A DNA stretch of 64,000 bases. Source: Gulbenkiania mobilis (GTDB lineage: Bacteria; Pseudomonadota; Gammaproteobacteria; Burkholderiales; Chromobacteriaceae). Under the pieces are notes generated by a model. It had not been told where the DNA came from, did no database searches, and saw only the letters and a program-made list of their open reading frames with translations. Below, piece after piece: positions 18,857 through 26,715 of this stretch. The stretch lies in the NCBI GenBank assembly GCA_004346645.1, contig SMDA01000009.1:62001-126000 (forward strand), written 5' to 3'. Position numbers and translations under genes: made by a program. Positions within the stretch are counted from its first letter, which is position 1. The number at the start of each line of letters is the position of its first letter.

Positions 18857-20802
18857 ACGCGGATGCAGGCCGGCGCGTGCTGCCGGTATTGTTCGCCCTG
18901 CTGCTGGTGGTCACTCCGCTGGCGTGGTACCTGCCTTTCTGGGTGACCGGGGTGTTTGCCGGCCTGGTGCTGATCCGGGCCGCGCTCGTATGGCAGCGCC
19001 GTCCCCTGCCGCCCCGCTGGCTGCTGGTGCTGGCCCTGCTCGTGCCGGTCGGCTTCCTGTGGCTAACGCTCAAGACCCTGGTTGGACGTGAGGGTGGGGT
19101 GGCGCTGCTGGTACTGCTGGCCGGCTTCAAGGCGCTGGAGACCGGTGGGCTGCGCGACTGGCGTGTGCTGCTTGCGCTGGGTTTCTTCCTGGCTGCCATG
19201 CCTCTGCTTTTCGACCAATCGCCCGCTGCGGCCGTGTGGCTGGTGGTCAGCCTGGTGGCGCTGACCTGGGCGATGGCCCGGCTGGCGGGCAATCCACCCC
19301 GTGCCGGCTGGCGGCAGACGGCCACTGCACTCGGACTGTCGCTGCCGTTGATGCTGGTGCTCTTCTTCATCATGCCGCGCCTGTCAGGGCCGTTGTGGTC
19401 GATGCCGCCCTCCCGGCAGACGGCGGTCACCGGGCTGGCCGACGACATGGCGCCCGGTTCGATCAGCCGCATCATTCCTGCCAACACGCCAGTCTTCAAT
19501 GTCGTTTTCGACGGTGCGCCGCCGGCACGGAGGGACTTCTACTGGCGGGTGCGCGTGTTTGACCGTTTCGATGGCGTGCGCTGGTACGAAGCCGGAACGA
19601 TCCGCGAGGAAACGCTGCAACTGCTGGGTGGCCAGCCCTACCGTTACCGAATCACCGTGAAGCCCGAACGCCGGCGGCTACCGGTGCTCGACTACCCAGC
19701 GGAAAACGCGCCCGATCCGGCCCAGCTGCAGCCGGGGCTGACCTGGAGCAGCCGGCGTAGTACGGCGGAGGAAACGATCCGCCTGCCCGCCGAGGGACGC
19801 AGCGGTGCCAGGTTGGCCGAAGCGCTGGACCCTGCCCGCCTGGCGCACTATCTGCAACTGCCGCCGGGCAACCCGCAGGCGCGTGCCTTGGCTGCAAGAC
19901 TTCGGCAACGCAGTGCGGACGACCGCATTCTGTTGCGGGGGCTGCTCGACACATACCGCAGCCAACCCTTCCGTTACACGCTGACCCCGCCAGCCCTGCA
20001 GGGCCAGATCGTGGACGGCTTCCTGTTTGGCTCCCGTCAGGGCTTCTGCGAGCACTTCGCCGGTTCGTTGGCCTTCCTGGCCCGGGCAGCGGGCTTGCCA
20101 GCGCGGGTCGTCGTCGGTTATCAGGGCGGGCGCTTCAACCCGGATGGCGGCTTCTGGCAAGTGCGTTCTGCCGATGCCCATGCTTGGGTGGAAGTATGGC
20201 TGCCTTCGGAAGAGGCTTGGCTGAGGGTAGACCCCACCGCGACCGTGTCGCCTGACCGGATTGCCGCTGGCGCCGAATCGGCCCTGCCTGTCCTGCAGCC
20301 CACGGTGCCGGTGATCGGCGGGGCGCCGCCCGCTTGGCTGGGGCGCTGGCGCCAGATGGCGGAGGCTTGGTCGTTCCGCTGGCAGCAGTGGGTGGTGGGC
20401 TACGATGCGGACCGTCAGCGGCAGCTGTTCCGCCGACTGGGCCTGGGAGACGAGGTCAGCGCCCCGGTTGTGCTGCGTGGCCTGGCTGTGGGAATGCTGC
20501 TCGGCATGGTGCCACTGTTGTGGTGGTGGCGTCGTCGTCCGGTGGCAGACCCTCTGGCCAGCGGTTGGATGGCAGTGCGACGGCGGTTGCGGCGCGCTGG
20601 CATCGCCCTGGCGCCCAGCGACGGGCCCCAGGATGTGCTGGGCAAGGCAGCAGGGTTGGCCGAAGCCGATCGCATCGAGCTTGAGGCGCTGACACAGCAT
20701 TACATCGACTGGCGCTATCGGGGCCAGCCTGCCTCAGCCGCCGAGATCCGCACTTGGCTGCGAGCGGTACGCCGTTTCCGTCCTCGCCAGCGCGCTGCCT
20801 GA
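18853..20802 (+). CDS. tgpA: TgpA-like transglutaminase-domain membrane protein (DUF3488)
   Basis: A 649-residue inner-membrane protein. The first 160 residues hold about six membrane segments (DUF3488), then a periplasmic transglutaminase-like domain with a complete papain-type triad: Cys399 in RQGFCEHFAGS, His443 in DAHAW and Asp460 in RVDPTA. One more membrane helix follows near 547-563 and a short cytoplasmic DUF4129-like tail. The P. aeruginosa homologue TgpA is reported as essential. It is the last gene of the moxR-DUF58-tgpA unit. Two 11-mer copies, 843 bp apart, are in sense orientation. Confidence 0.9.
   Translation: MNADAGRRVLPVLFALLLVVTPLAWYLPFWVTGVFAGLVLIRAALVWQRRPLPPRWLLVLALLVPVGFLWLTLKTLVGREGGVALLVLLAGFKALETGGLRDWRVLLALGFFLAAMPLLFDQSPAAAVWLVVSLVALTWAMARLAGNPPRAGWRQTATALGLSLPLMLVLFFIMPRLSGPLWSMPPSRQTAVTGLADDMAPGSISRIIPANTPVFNVVFDGAPPARRDFYWRVRVFDRFDGVRWYEAGTIREETLQLLGGQPYRYRITVKPERRRLPVLDYPAENAPDPAQLQPGLTWSSRRSTAEETIRLPAEGRSGARLAEALDPARLAHYLQLPPGNPQARALAARLRQRSADDRILLRGLLDTYRSQPFRYTLTPPALQGQIVDGFLFGSRQGFCEHFAGSLAFLARAAGLPARVVVGYQGGRFNPDGGFWQVRSADAHAWVEVWLPSEEAWLRVDPTATVSPDRIAAGAESALPVLQPTVPVIGGAPPAWLGRWRQMAEAWSFRWQQWVVGYDADRQRQLFRRLGLGDEVSAPVVLRGLAVGMLLGMVPLLWWWRRRPVADPLASGWMAVRRRLRRAGIALAPSDGPQDVLGKAAGLAEADRIELEALTQHYIDWRYRGQPASAAEIRTWLRAVRRFRPRQRAA
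19810..19821 (+). repeat. DUS-like 12-mer copy 9
   Basis: AGGTTGGCCGAA in the transglutaminase gene, encoding Arg-Leu-Ala-Glu. Confidence 0.85.
20653..20664 (+). repeat. DUS-like copy 10
   Basis: GGGTTGGCCGAA near the end of the transglutaminase gene, encoding Gly-Leu-Ala-Glu. Confidence 0.8.
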
Positions 20803-20911
20803 GTGCGGGGACCACGCCGCCTGCAGGGTAGGCTACCGCAGAGGGTAGGGCGTCTTCGTGACTGCAGCCAAGCGTAGCCGCCGGCTGCTCGCGGACTAGG
20901 CGTGGCCCAGC

Positions 20912-20943
20912 AAAAGGGCGCGTCACCTTGCGGTGCGCGCCCG
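20912..20943 (-). terminator. Terminator of rpoS
   Basis: On the minus strand the stem GGGCGCG..CGCGCCC, with an inner CACC/GGTG extension, runs into TTTTG, 19 bases past the rpoS stop. Confidence 0.85.
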
Positions 20944-20961
20944 GAGAGGCCGTGTGCTGTC

Positions 20962-21906
20962 CTACAGCAGGAAGTCGCGTGAGATGCCTCGTCGGCGCAG
21001 GATGCGGCGCAACTGCTCCAGCCCTTCTATCTGGATCTGCCTCACCCGTTCGCGCGTCAGGCCCAGGGCTGCCGCCAGCTCCTCAAGGGTAGAGATCTCA
21101 TGGCCGTTTAGCCCGTAGCGACGTTCGATCACCAGGCGCTGCTTCTCGCTCAGCTGGGCCAGCCATTCCTGCACAAACTGCTCCAGCTGCGCGTTGTGCA
21201 GCTGGATTTCTGGCTCTTCGTGCTGTTCATCTGGGATGGACTCGCCGATCGACAGCATTGGATCGATATCGAGCGGTGCATCCAGCGAGGCCATGCGCTC
21301 GTTCAGGTTCATCACCCGGCGCACCTCGTCCGGCGTTTTGCCCACCAGATGGGCGATTTCTTCCAGAGTGGGGTCGCGGCCGATCTGGCTTTCCAGATGG
21401 CGTGCTGCACGCAGGTAGACGTTTAGTTCCTTGATCACGTGCACCGGCAGGCGGATGGTGCGCGACTGGTTCATGATGGCCCGCTCGATGCTTTGGCGGA
21501 TCCACCAGGTGGCATAAGTGGAAAAGCGGAAGCCGCGCTCGGGGTCGAACTTCTCCAGCGCATGCATCAGGCCGATGTTGCCTTCCTCGATCAGGTCCAG
21601 CAGCGCCAGGCCACGGTTGATGTAGTGTTTGGCAATGTTCACGACCAAGCGCAGGTTGTGCTCGATCATCTTCTGCCGTGCCGCAAAGTCGCCCTGCACC
21701 ACCCGCCGGGCCAGCGCCACTTCCTCCTGCGGCGTCAGGAGGGCATTGGTGCCGATGTCGTTGAGGTAGATCTGGGTGACATCGGCCACCTCGTCGTAGG
21801 CTGGTTGTGCCGTGGCGACTTCTTCGGTCTCGCGCTCGGTCTCGGCCTCATCGAGCATTTCGGGCTCGATGACGTCTTCTTCCAGCGTTTCTAGCTCGTG
21901 GTTCAT
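20962..21906 (-). CDS. rpoS: RNA polymerase sigma factor RpoS
   Basis: The stationary-phase/general-stress sigma-38. The 314-residue product has region 1.2 ([10 protein letters not shown]), region 2 ([53 protein letters not shown]-type block), region 3, and region 4 with the helix-turn-helix [22 protein letters not shown] 21906 has a GGGGGGAA site; an upstream in-frame extension into the nlpD stop is rejected. It follows nlpD by 44 bp, the classic arrangement in which the main rpoS promoter lies inside nlpD. Confidence 0.97.
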   Translation of the reverse strand: MNHELETLEEDVIEPEMLDEAETERETEEVATAQPAYDEVADVTQIYLNDIGTNALLTPQEEVALARRVVQGDFAARQKMIEHNLRLVVNIAKHYINRGLALLDLIEEGNIGLMHALEKFDPERGFRFSTYATWWIRQSIERAIMNQSRTIRLPVHVIKELNVYLRAARHLESQIGRDPTLEEIAHLVGKTPDEVRRVMNLNERMASLDAPLDIDPMLSIGESIPDEQHEEPEIQLHNAQLEQFVQEWLAQLSEKQRLVIERRYGLNGHEISTLEELAAALGLTRERVRQIQIEGLEQLRRILRRRGISRDFLL

Positions 21907-21950
21907 GGCTGTTCCCCCCATTCGACACCTTGGTGGGAACAGGTTCCACA

Positions 21951-23051
21951 CTAAGGCCGGCTATCCAGGTACTGCATCGGGTCCACGGGTTTGCCGAAGC
22001 GGCGGATTTCGAAGTGGAGCTTCACCTGGTCCGCATCGGTATTGCCCATTTCTGCGATCTTCTGGCCCTTTTTGACCGACTGGCCTTCCTTGACCAGAAG
22101 CTGGCTGTTGTGGGCATAGGCCGAAAGGAAGGTCTTGTTATGCTTGATGATGATCAGCTTGCCATAACCTCTCAGGCCGTTCCCACTGTATACCACCTTG
22201 CCATCGCCAGCGGCCAGCACCGACTGCCCGATCCGGCCGCCGATGTCGATCCCCTTGTTGTTCTCCGAATACGCCTGCAGTACCTTGCCCTCGGCAGGCC
22301 AGCTCCAGATCACGCTTTCCTCGCCCACAGCCGGGGCCGGACGGTTGCTGGCCGGTGCACTGGCCTCGGGCTGGGGTGTTGCGGGTTTTGCAACAGGCGC
22401 CGAAGCGGCCGGGGCGCTGGTGCGTGGCTGGGGGGCGGCTGGAGCCGCAGACACTGGAGCGGATATGGAAGGCTTCTTGCCGCCGCCTTCGCTCAATCCG
22501 GCCAGGGAGCGCACCGATTCTTCGGAATAGGGGAGCTTCAGAGCCTTGGGATAGCTCTTGGTCTCACCGACCTGCGCTGCCGCCGGAGGCAGCGGTAGCG
22601 GAGTGACGGGTGCAACGGGAGAGGACGGGGTCGCCGTGCGCGGCGCCGGCGCGGTCGTGCCACCCGGCGGTGTCAGGCGCAGCACTTGGCCTACCTTGAT
22701 GTTGAAATCCGGCAGGTTGTTCCAGGCCGCCACATCCTGATAGCGCAGGTTGTTGTTGACCGAGATGCGGTACAACGTTTCACCTGGCTGGACCACATGG
22801 GTGGTCTCGCCAGCGGAGGGCGCCTGCACCGTGCCCGGTCGCACCGGAGCCGGCATGCGCATCGGACTGGTACTGGCGCTCCCCTCCGCAGAAGGGGCCG
22901 GGTGTGGGACAGCTGGAGCGGAGCGGGCCGGTGTGCCGTGCCCGCTCTCGATCGGGGCGGGTTGCTGCGACAGCGAAGAGCAGCCAGCCATCAAGGCTAG
23001 CGGGACGAGCATCGCCAGCCCCTTGGACGGCGAGGGAAGAGTGGTAGGCAT
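21951..23051 (-). CDS. nlpD: NlpD, LysM/LytM lipoprotein activator of amidases
   Basis: A 366-residue envelope lipoprotein. A signal sequence ends in the lipobox LMAGC (Cys about 24), then a Pro/Ala-rich linker, LysM ([19 protein letters not shown], about 85-130), a second Ala/Pro linker and a C-terminal M23/LytM domain. The catalytic residues look lost: the usual HxGxD is NKGIDIGG and the final HxH is LHFEIR. This matches E. coli NlpD, which activates AmiC for septum splitting rather than cutting peptidoglycan. ATG 23051 is chosen because it places the lipobox correctly; longer frames do not. Confidence 0.93.
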   Translation of the reverse strand: MPTTLPSPSKGLAMLVPLALMAGCSSLSQQPAPIESGHGTPARSAPAVPHPAPSAEGSASTSPMRMPAPVRPGTVQAPSAGETTHVVQPGETLYRISVNNNLRYQDVAAWNNLPDFNIKVGQVLRLTPPGGTTAPAPRTATPSSPVAPVTPLPLPPAAAQVGETKSYPKALKLPYSEESVRSLAGLSEGGGKKPSISAPVSAAPAAPQPRTSAPAASAPVAKPATPQPEASAPASNRPAPAVGEESVIWSWPAEGKVLQAYSENNKGIDIGGRIGQSVLAAGDGKVVYSGNGLRGYGKLIIIKHNKTFLSAYAHNSQLLVKEGQSVKKGQKIAEMGNTDADQVKLHFEIRRFGKPVDPMQYLDSRP

Positions 23052-23113
23052 ACGGAGTCTTCTAGGCCAGTAAGCAAATGATTGTAACGCGTCCGGCCGT
23101 TCGCCGGCCGGGC

Positions 23114-23782
23114 TCAGTTGCGGCCAGGCAGAAGGGGAACGAACTTGACCGGGTCGAGGCGGTTCTTCTGGATGCCCTGGGCGGTTTTTTCCACCAGCCA
23201 CAGGTGCTGTTCCTCATCGCCCAAGGGCATGATCAGCCGGCCGCCTTCGGCCAGCTGGGCCGTCAGCGCTTCGGGCAACGTTTTGGCTGCCGCCGTCATG
23301 ATGATGCCGTCGAACGGTGCGGCTTCGGGAAGGCCGAAATGGCCGTCCCCGTGCACCAGCCGGGCTTGGACCAGCTTGGCCTGTCGCAGGTTCTGCCGTG
23401 CCTTGTCGAGCAGGGCGGCGATGCGCTCGATGGAAAATACCTGGGCGCCCATGCGCACTAGGATAGCCGTCTGGTAGCCGCACCCTGTGCCGATTTCCAG
23501 CACCTTGCCCGGAGGACGGCCGGAAAACAGCAGTTCGGTCATCCGTGCCACCGTCAGCGGCTGCGAGATCGTTTGGCCGTGTCCTATGGGCAGCGAAACA
23601 TCGTCATACGCGCGGGTGGCCAGCGCCTGGTCTACGAACAGGTGGCGCGGCACTTCGTAGAGGGCCGCCAGCACACGCTCGTCCCGCACGCCCGCCTGAC
23701 GTAGCCGCTCCACCATCCGCATGCGGGTGCGGTCCGACAGCATGCCGTAGTTCTGTGTTACGCCGCCTAACTGCCCAGCCAT
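23114..23782 (-). CDS. pcm: Protein-L-isoaspartate O-methyltransferase
   Basis: Repairs isomerised Asp/Asn residues in aged proteins by SAM-dependent methylation. The 222-residue protein shows [32 protein letters not shown], in which GQTISQP is diagnostic, and the SAM loop [15 protein letters not shown]. The start at 23782 overlaps the surE end by 16 bp; Met14 at 23743 would also give a normal length. It is part of surE-pcm-nlpD-rpoS, a stationary-phase survival cluster. Confidence 0.94.
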   Translation of the reverse strand: MAGQLGGVTQNYGMLSDRTRMRMVERLRQAGVRDERVLAALYEVPRHLFVDQALATRAYDDVSLPIGHGQTISQPLTVARMTELLFSGRPPGKVLEIGTGCGYQTAILVRMGAQVFSIERIAALLDKARQNLRQAKLVQARLVHGDGHFGLPEAAPFDGIIMTAAAKTLPEALTAQLAEGGRLIMPLGDEEQHLWLVEKTAQGIQKNRLDPVKFVPLLPGRN

Positions 23783-24510
23783 GTGCGCACTCCGTCAAGT
23801 TGGTCCCGTGCCGTCAGGTCGATCATCAGCGGTGTGACCGATGCATAGCCGTTGGCCACCGCCCAGAAGTCGGTGCCTTCGGTGGCGTCCTGGGCTGCAC
23901 CCACCGGGCCCACCCAGTACACCGTGTCGCCGCGCGGGTTGCTGGCCTTGATCACCGGCTCGGCATGGTGACGCCGTCCCAGCCGGGTGGTCATCAGGCC
24001 GCGCAGCGCCTCAGGGGGCACGTCCGGTACGTTCACGTTCAGCAGCTGTGGCCCCGTCAGGGGCTGCCTGCGACAACGCTCCAACAGGTGCTCCACCACC
24101 AAGGCTGCAGTATCGAAATGCTGCGGGTTGCGGCCTGCGAGCGATACGGCCACTGAGGGGATGCCAAGCAGGAAGCCTTCCGTGGCAGCGGCTACGGTCC
24201 CCGAATAGATGGTGTCGTCCCCCATGTTGGGGCCGTGGTTGATGCCGGAAAAGACCATGTCGGGCCGGTTTTCGAGCAGGCCAGTCACCGCCAGGTGCAC
24301 ACAATCGGTGGGCGTGCCGTTGACGTAGTGGTAGCCGCTAGGTGCGCGCCGCAGGTTGAGCGGGCGGTCCAGCGTGAGAGAGTTGCTCGCCCCGCTGCGG
24401 TCGCGTTCGGGGGCGACCACCGTTACATCGCCGTGGCGGCTCAGGGCTTCGGCCAACGCCGCAATGCCGGGGGCGAAGTAGCCGTCATCGTTGCTGACGA
24501 GGAATCTCAT
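23767..24510 (-). CDS. surE: 5'/3'-nucleotidase SurE
   Basis: A metal-dependent nucleoside monophosphatase linked to stationary-phase survival. The 247-residue product starts with [15 protein letters not shown] (metal-binding Asp pair 8-9), has SGASNSLT with the metal/phosphate-binding Ser and Asn, and [21 protein letters not shown] as the second signature. It overlaps pcm and begins about 75 bp after the nadA terminator, so it heads the surE-pcm-nlpD-rpoS unit. Confidence 0.96.
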   Translation of the reverse strand: MRFLVSNDDGYFAPGIAALAEALSRHGDVTVVAPERDRSGASNSLTLDRPLNLRRAPSGYHYVNGTPTDCVHLAVTGLLENRPDMVFSGINHGPNMGDDTIYSGTVAAATEGFLLGIPSVAVSLAGRNPQHFDTAALVVEHLLERCRRQPLTGPQLLNVNVPDVPPEALRGLMTTRLGRRHHAEPVIKASNPRGDTVYWVGPVGAAQDATEGTDFWAVANGYASVTPLMIDLTARDQLDGVRTWLGS

Positions 24511-24584
24511 GGGGTCTCTTCCGACGAATGCCCCCGATTGTATCCCGCCCGGGCGGACAGGGAAACGCTCTCAAGGAGTAAGAA

Positions 24585-24611
24585 AAACCCGCCGGAAGGG
24601 CGGGTTCGGGA
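24585..24611 (-). terminator. Terminator of nadA
   Basis: On the minus strand CCCGCC-CTTCC-GGCGGG is followed by TTTTTC, immediately after the nadA stop. Confidence 0.9.
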
Positions 24612-24613
24612 AG

Positions 24614-25531
24614 TCAGGCGTAGTAGCGCTGGCTGAAATCCAGCATTCTTTCGATGGGGCGGCGTGCGGCCTCCATCTGCGCTTCGGTGAGATAGTCGAT
24701 GCGAATGCCCTCGCCGTTCTGGGCACGGCGCACCGCCTCGACGGTGTTCATCTTCATATAGGGACAGGAGTTGCACTGGCAACCGGCGTAGATCGGGGCT
24801 TGGCGCAGATCCAAGTCCGGCCGGGCCTGGCCCATGTTGTAGAGAATGCCGTCCTCGGTGGCCACGAAGATGACCGCGTGCGCGTCGCCTTGGAAGCTCT
24901 TTACCCAGTTGAGCATGCCCGAGGTGGAGCCGACGTATTCGGCCCGCTTGAGCACCGGCAGCGGGCTTTCGGGATGCGCAATCAGGTGTGCCTTTCCGGT
25001 TACCGCCGCCAGCGCTTCGTTCAGTGCGGTCTCGTTGAACTTGTCATGCACCTCGCACACCGCACTCCAGAGCGGCATATCGTAGCCGTACTGGTAGTTG
25101 AGGTAGGCGCCCATATTGCGGTCGGGCGAGAAGATGACCTTTTTGCCCTCGGCATAAAGATGCGCGATGATGTCGTCCACGTTGCGGCTGGTGACGATCC
25201 AGTCGGACAGGGCCTTGTGCTCGGCGCTGGAGTTGATGTACGCCACGTGCACATGATCTGGGTAGGACTCGCGCCACGCCCGGAGGGCGGACACGTCCGT
25301 CTGGGTGACCAGCGAACAGGTGGAACCCGCATCCGGCAGGACGACCTCGGCCTTCGGGTTGAGGATCTTGGCCGTTTCAGCCATGAAGCGTACGCCGGCA
25401 AAGACAATGATGTCCGCTTCGGCTTCCCGGGCGTACAAGGAGAGCTCTAGGCTGTCCCCCACCTTGTCGGCCATCTGCTGGATTTCGGGCTGGGTATAGT
25501 AGTGGGCTAGGGTGACGACGCGTTTCGTCAT
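24614..25531 (-). CDS. nadA: Quinolinate synthase NadA
   Basis: Condenses iminoaspartate with dihydroxyacetone phosphate to quinolinate in NAD synthesis, using a [4Fe-4S] cluster. At 305 residues it is the short form lacking the N-terminal extension of E. coli NadA (347). Candidate cluster ligands are C72 (DAGSTCSL), C159 (AVCEVH) and one of C251/C253/C256 (CQCNSCPYM). The start at 25531 follows AAGGAG at normal spacing. It is an Fe-S enzyme whose maturation would depend on the ISC operon in this window. No nadB or nadC is adjacent. Confidence 0.94.
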   Translation of the reverse strand: MTKRVVTLAHYYTQPEIQQMADKVGDSLELSLYAREAEADIIVFAGVRFMAETAKILNPKAEVVLPDAGSTCSLVTQTDVSALRAWRESYPDHVHVAYINSSAEHKALSDWIVTSRNVDDIIAHLYAEGKKVIFSPDRNMGAYLNYQYGYDMPLWSAVCEVHDKFNETALNEALAAVTGKAHLIAHPESPLPVLKRAEYVGSTSGMLNWVKSFQGDAHAVIFVATEDGILYNMGQARPDLDLRQAPIYAGCQCNSCPYMKMNTVEAVRRAQNGEGIRIDYLTEAQMEAARRPIERMLDFSQRYYA

Positions 25532-25707
25532 GATGATGAGGCTCCTTGTCGTGCCGAAGGCACAAGGCATCCTGATTTTTGATGCGCTGCAATAAAACAG
25601 TGGTGCAAAGCGGTACAGGGTAGCAACAATACAGGGTGGGCGCCAGCCGCAGTCTCCAAATTTTACGTGCTGGCCGCTATCCGGACTCGCGGTTCAGAAA
25701 GACAGAC

Positions 25708-26715
25708 ATGCAAGGACATTTTCACCTGCACGACGCAGGCCATCACGACCATTCGCACGATGACGATCATTCGGCCAACCACAGCCTTGTGTTCCGCAAG
25801 GGACTGCCGCCCGAGGAGGCACGCAGCGCCAGCCGCAAGGCGCTCAGGCTGGCATTGGTGTTGACACTCTGCTTTGCCGGGGTCGAGGCCGTGGCCGGGG
25901 TGATGACGGGCTCGCTGGCGTTGCTGTCGGACGCAGGACACATGGTGACCGATTCAGCCTCGCTGCTCCTGGCGCTGCTCTCCGCGGTCTTTGGCAACCG
26001 CCCTGCGGACGCTCGCCATTCCTACGGTCACGGCCGCACCGAAGTGATCGCCGCCCTCGTCAATAGCCTCATCATGCTGGCGCTGATCCTCTACATTGCA
26101 GTGGAAGCGGTCGCTCGGCTGCTGCATCCCGAGCCTGTCAATGGGGCCGGAGTGATGGTAGTGGCGGTGCTGGGTCTGCTCGTCAATGTTCTGGCTGCCT
26201 GGATCCTGAGCCGCGGCGCGCACACTCTCAACAGCCGGGCCGCACTGCTGCATGTCATGGGCGATCTGCTCGGCTCGGTGGCCGCGATCCTGGCCGGGGC
26301 CATCATTTATGCCACCGGCTGGACGGCGGCCGACCCCATCCTGTCGATGGGGGTGTGCCTGCTGATCCTGCGTTCGACTTGGCATCTGCTGCGTCAGTCG
26401 CTCCTCGTGCTGATGGAGGGCGTACCCGAACATCTCGACTACTATGCCATTGGCCGCGCATTGGCTGAGGTGGAAGGTGTGGTGTCGGTGCACGATCTGC
26501 ACGTCTGGGCCATGTCCTCCGACCATGTGGCGCTGTCGGCACACCTGCAGGTCGGCACCCCCGAGGCTTGGCCCCGCATCCTTGCCGCCTGTCAGGCGCT
26601 GCTGTCCCGGCGCTTTGCCATCGATCACGTTACCCTGCAGGCTGAATGGCCCCTCGCCCGTACGGCGGATGCCGCAGCCACCGTTCCCGTCATCTCTCCG
26701 GACCAAAGCGCATGA
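25708..26715 (+). CDS. Cation diffusion facilitator (CzcD/ZitB-like metal efflux)
   Basis: A 335-residue metal/proton antiporter of the CDF family. The N-terminus is His/Asp-rich (about residues 4-23), a likely metal-binding tail. Six membrane segments follow, including the DAGHMVTDSASL (TM2) and HVMGDLLGS (TM5) Asp/His transport site, and the loop signature HSYGHGRTEV. The C-terminal cytoplasmic domain begins near 250. ATG 25708 is chosen because the His-rich start is standard. It ends in an ATGA overlap with the acetyltransferase gene, an unexpected coupling. A copy of the dispersed 11-mer lies antisense near the 5' end. Confidence 0.92.
   Translation: MQGHFHLHDAGHHDHSHDDDHSANHSLVFRKGLPPEEARSASRKALRLALVLTLCFAGVEAVAGVMTGSLALLSDAGHMVTDSASLLLALLSAVFGNRPADARHSYGHGRTEVIAALVNSLIMLALILYIAVEAVARLLHPEPVNGAGVMVVAVLGLLVNVLAAWILSRGAHTLNSRAALLHVMGDLLGSVAAILAGAIIYATGWTAADPILSMGVCLLILRSTWHLLRQSLLVLMEGVPEHLDYYAIGRALAEVEGVVSVHDLHVWAMSSDHVALSAHLQVGTPEAWPRILAACQALLSRRFAIDHVTLQAEWPLARTADAAATVPVISPDQSA
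25770..25781 (-). repeat. DUS-like copy 11
   Basis: TGGTTGGCCGAA on the minus strand, antisense near the start of the CDF gene; the gene reads Ser-Ala-Asn-His here. The only copy with T at position 1. Confidence 0.75.
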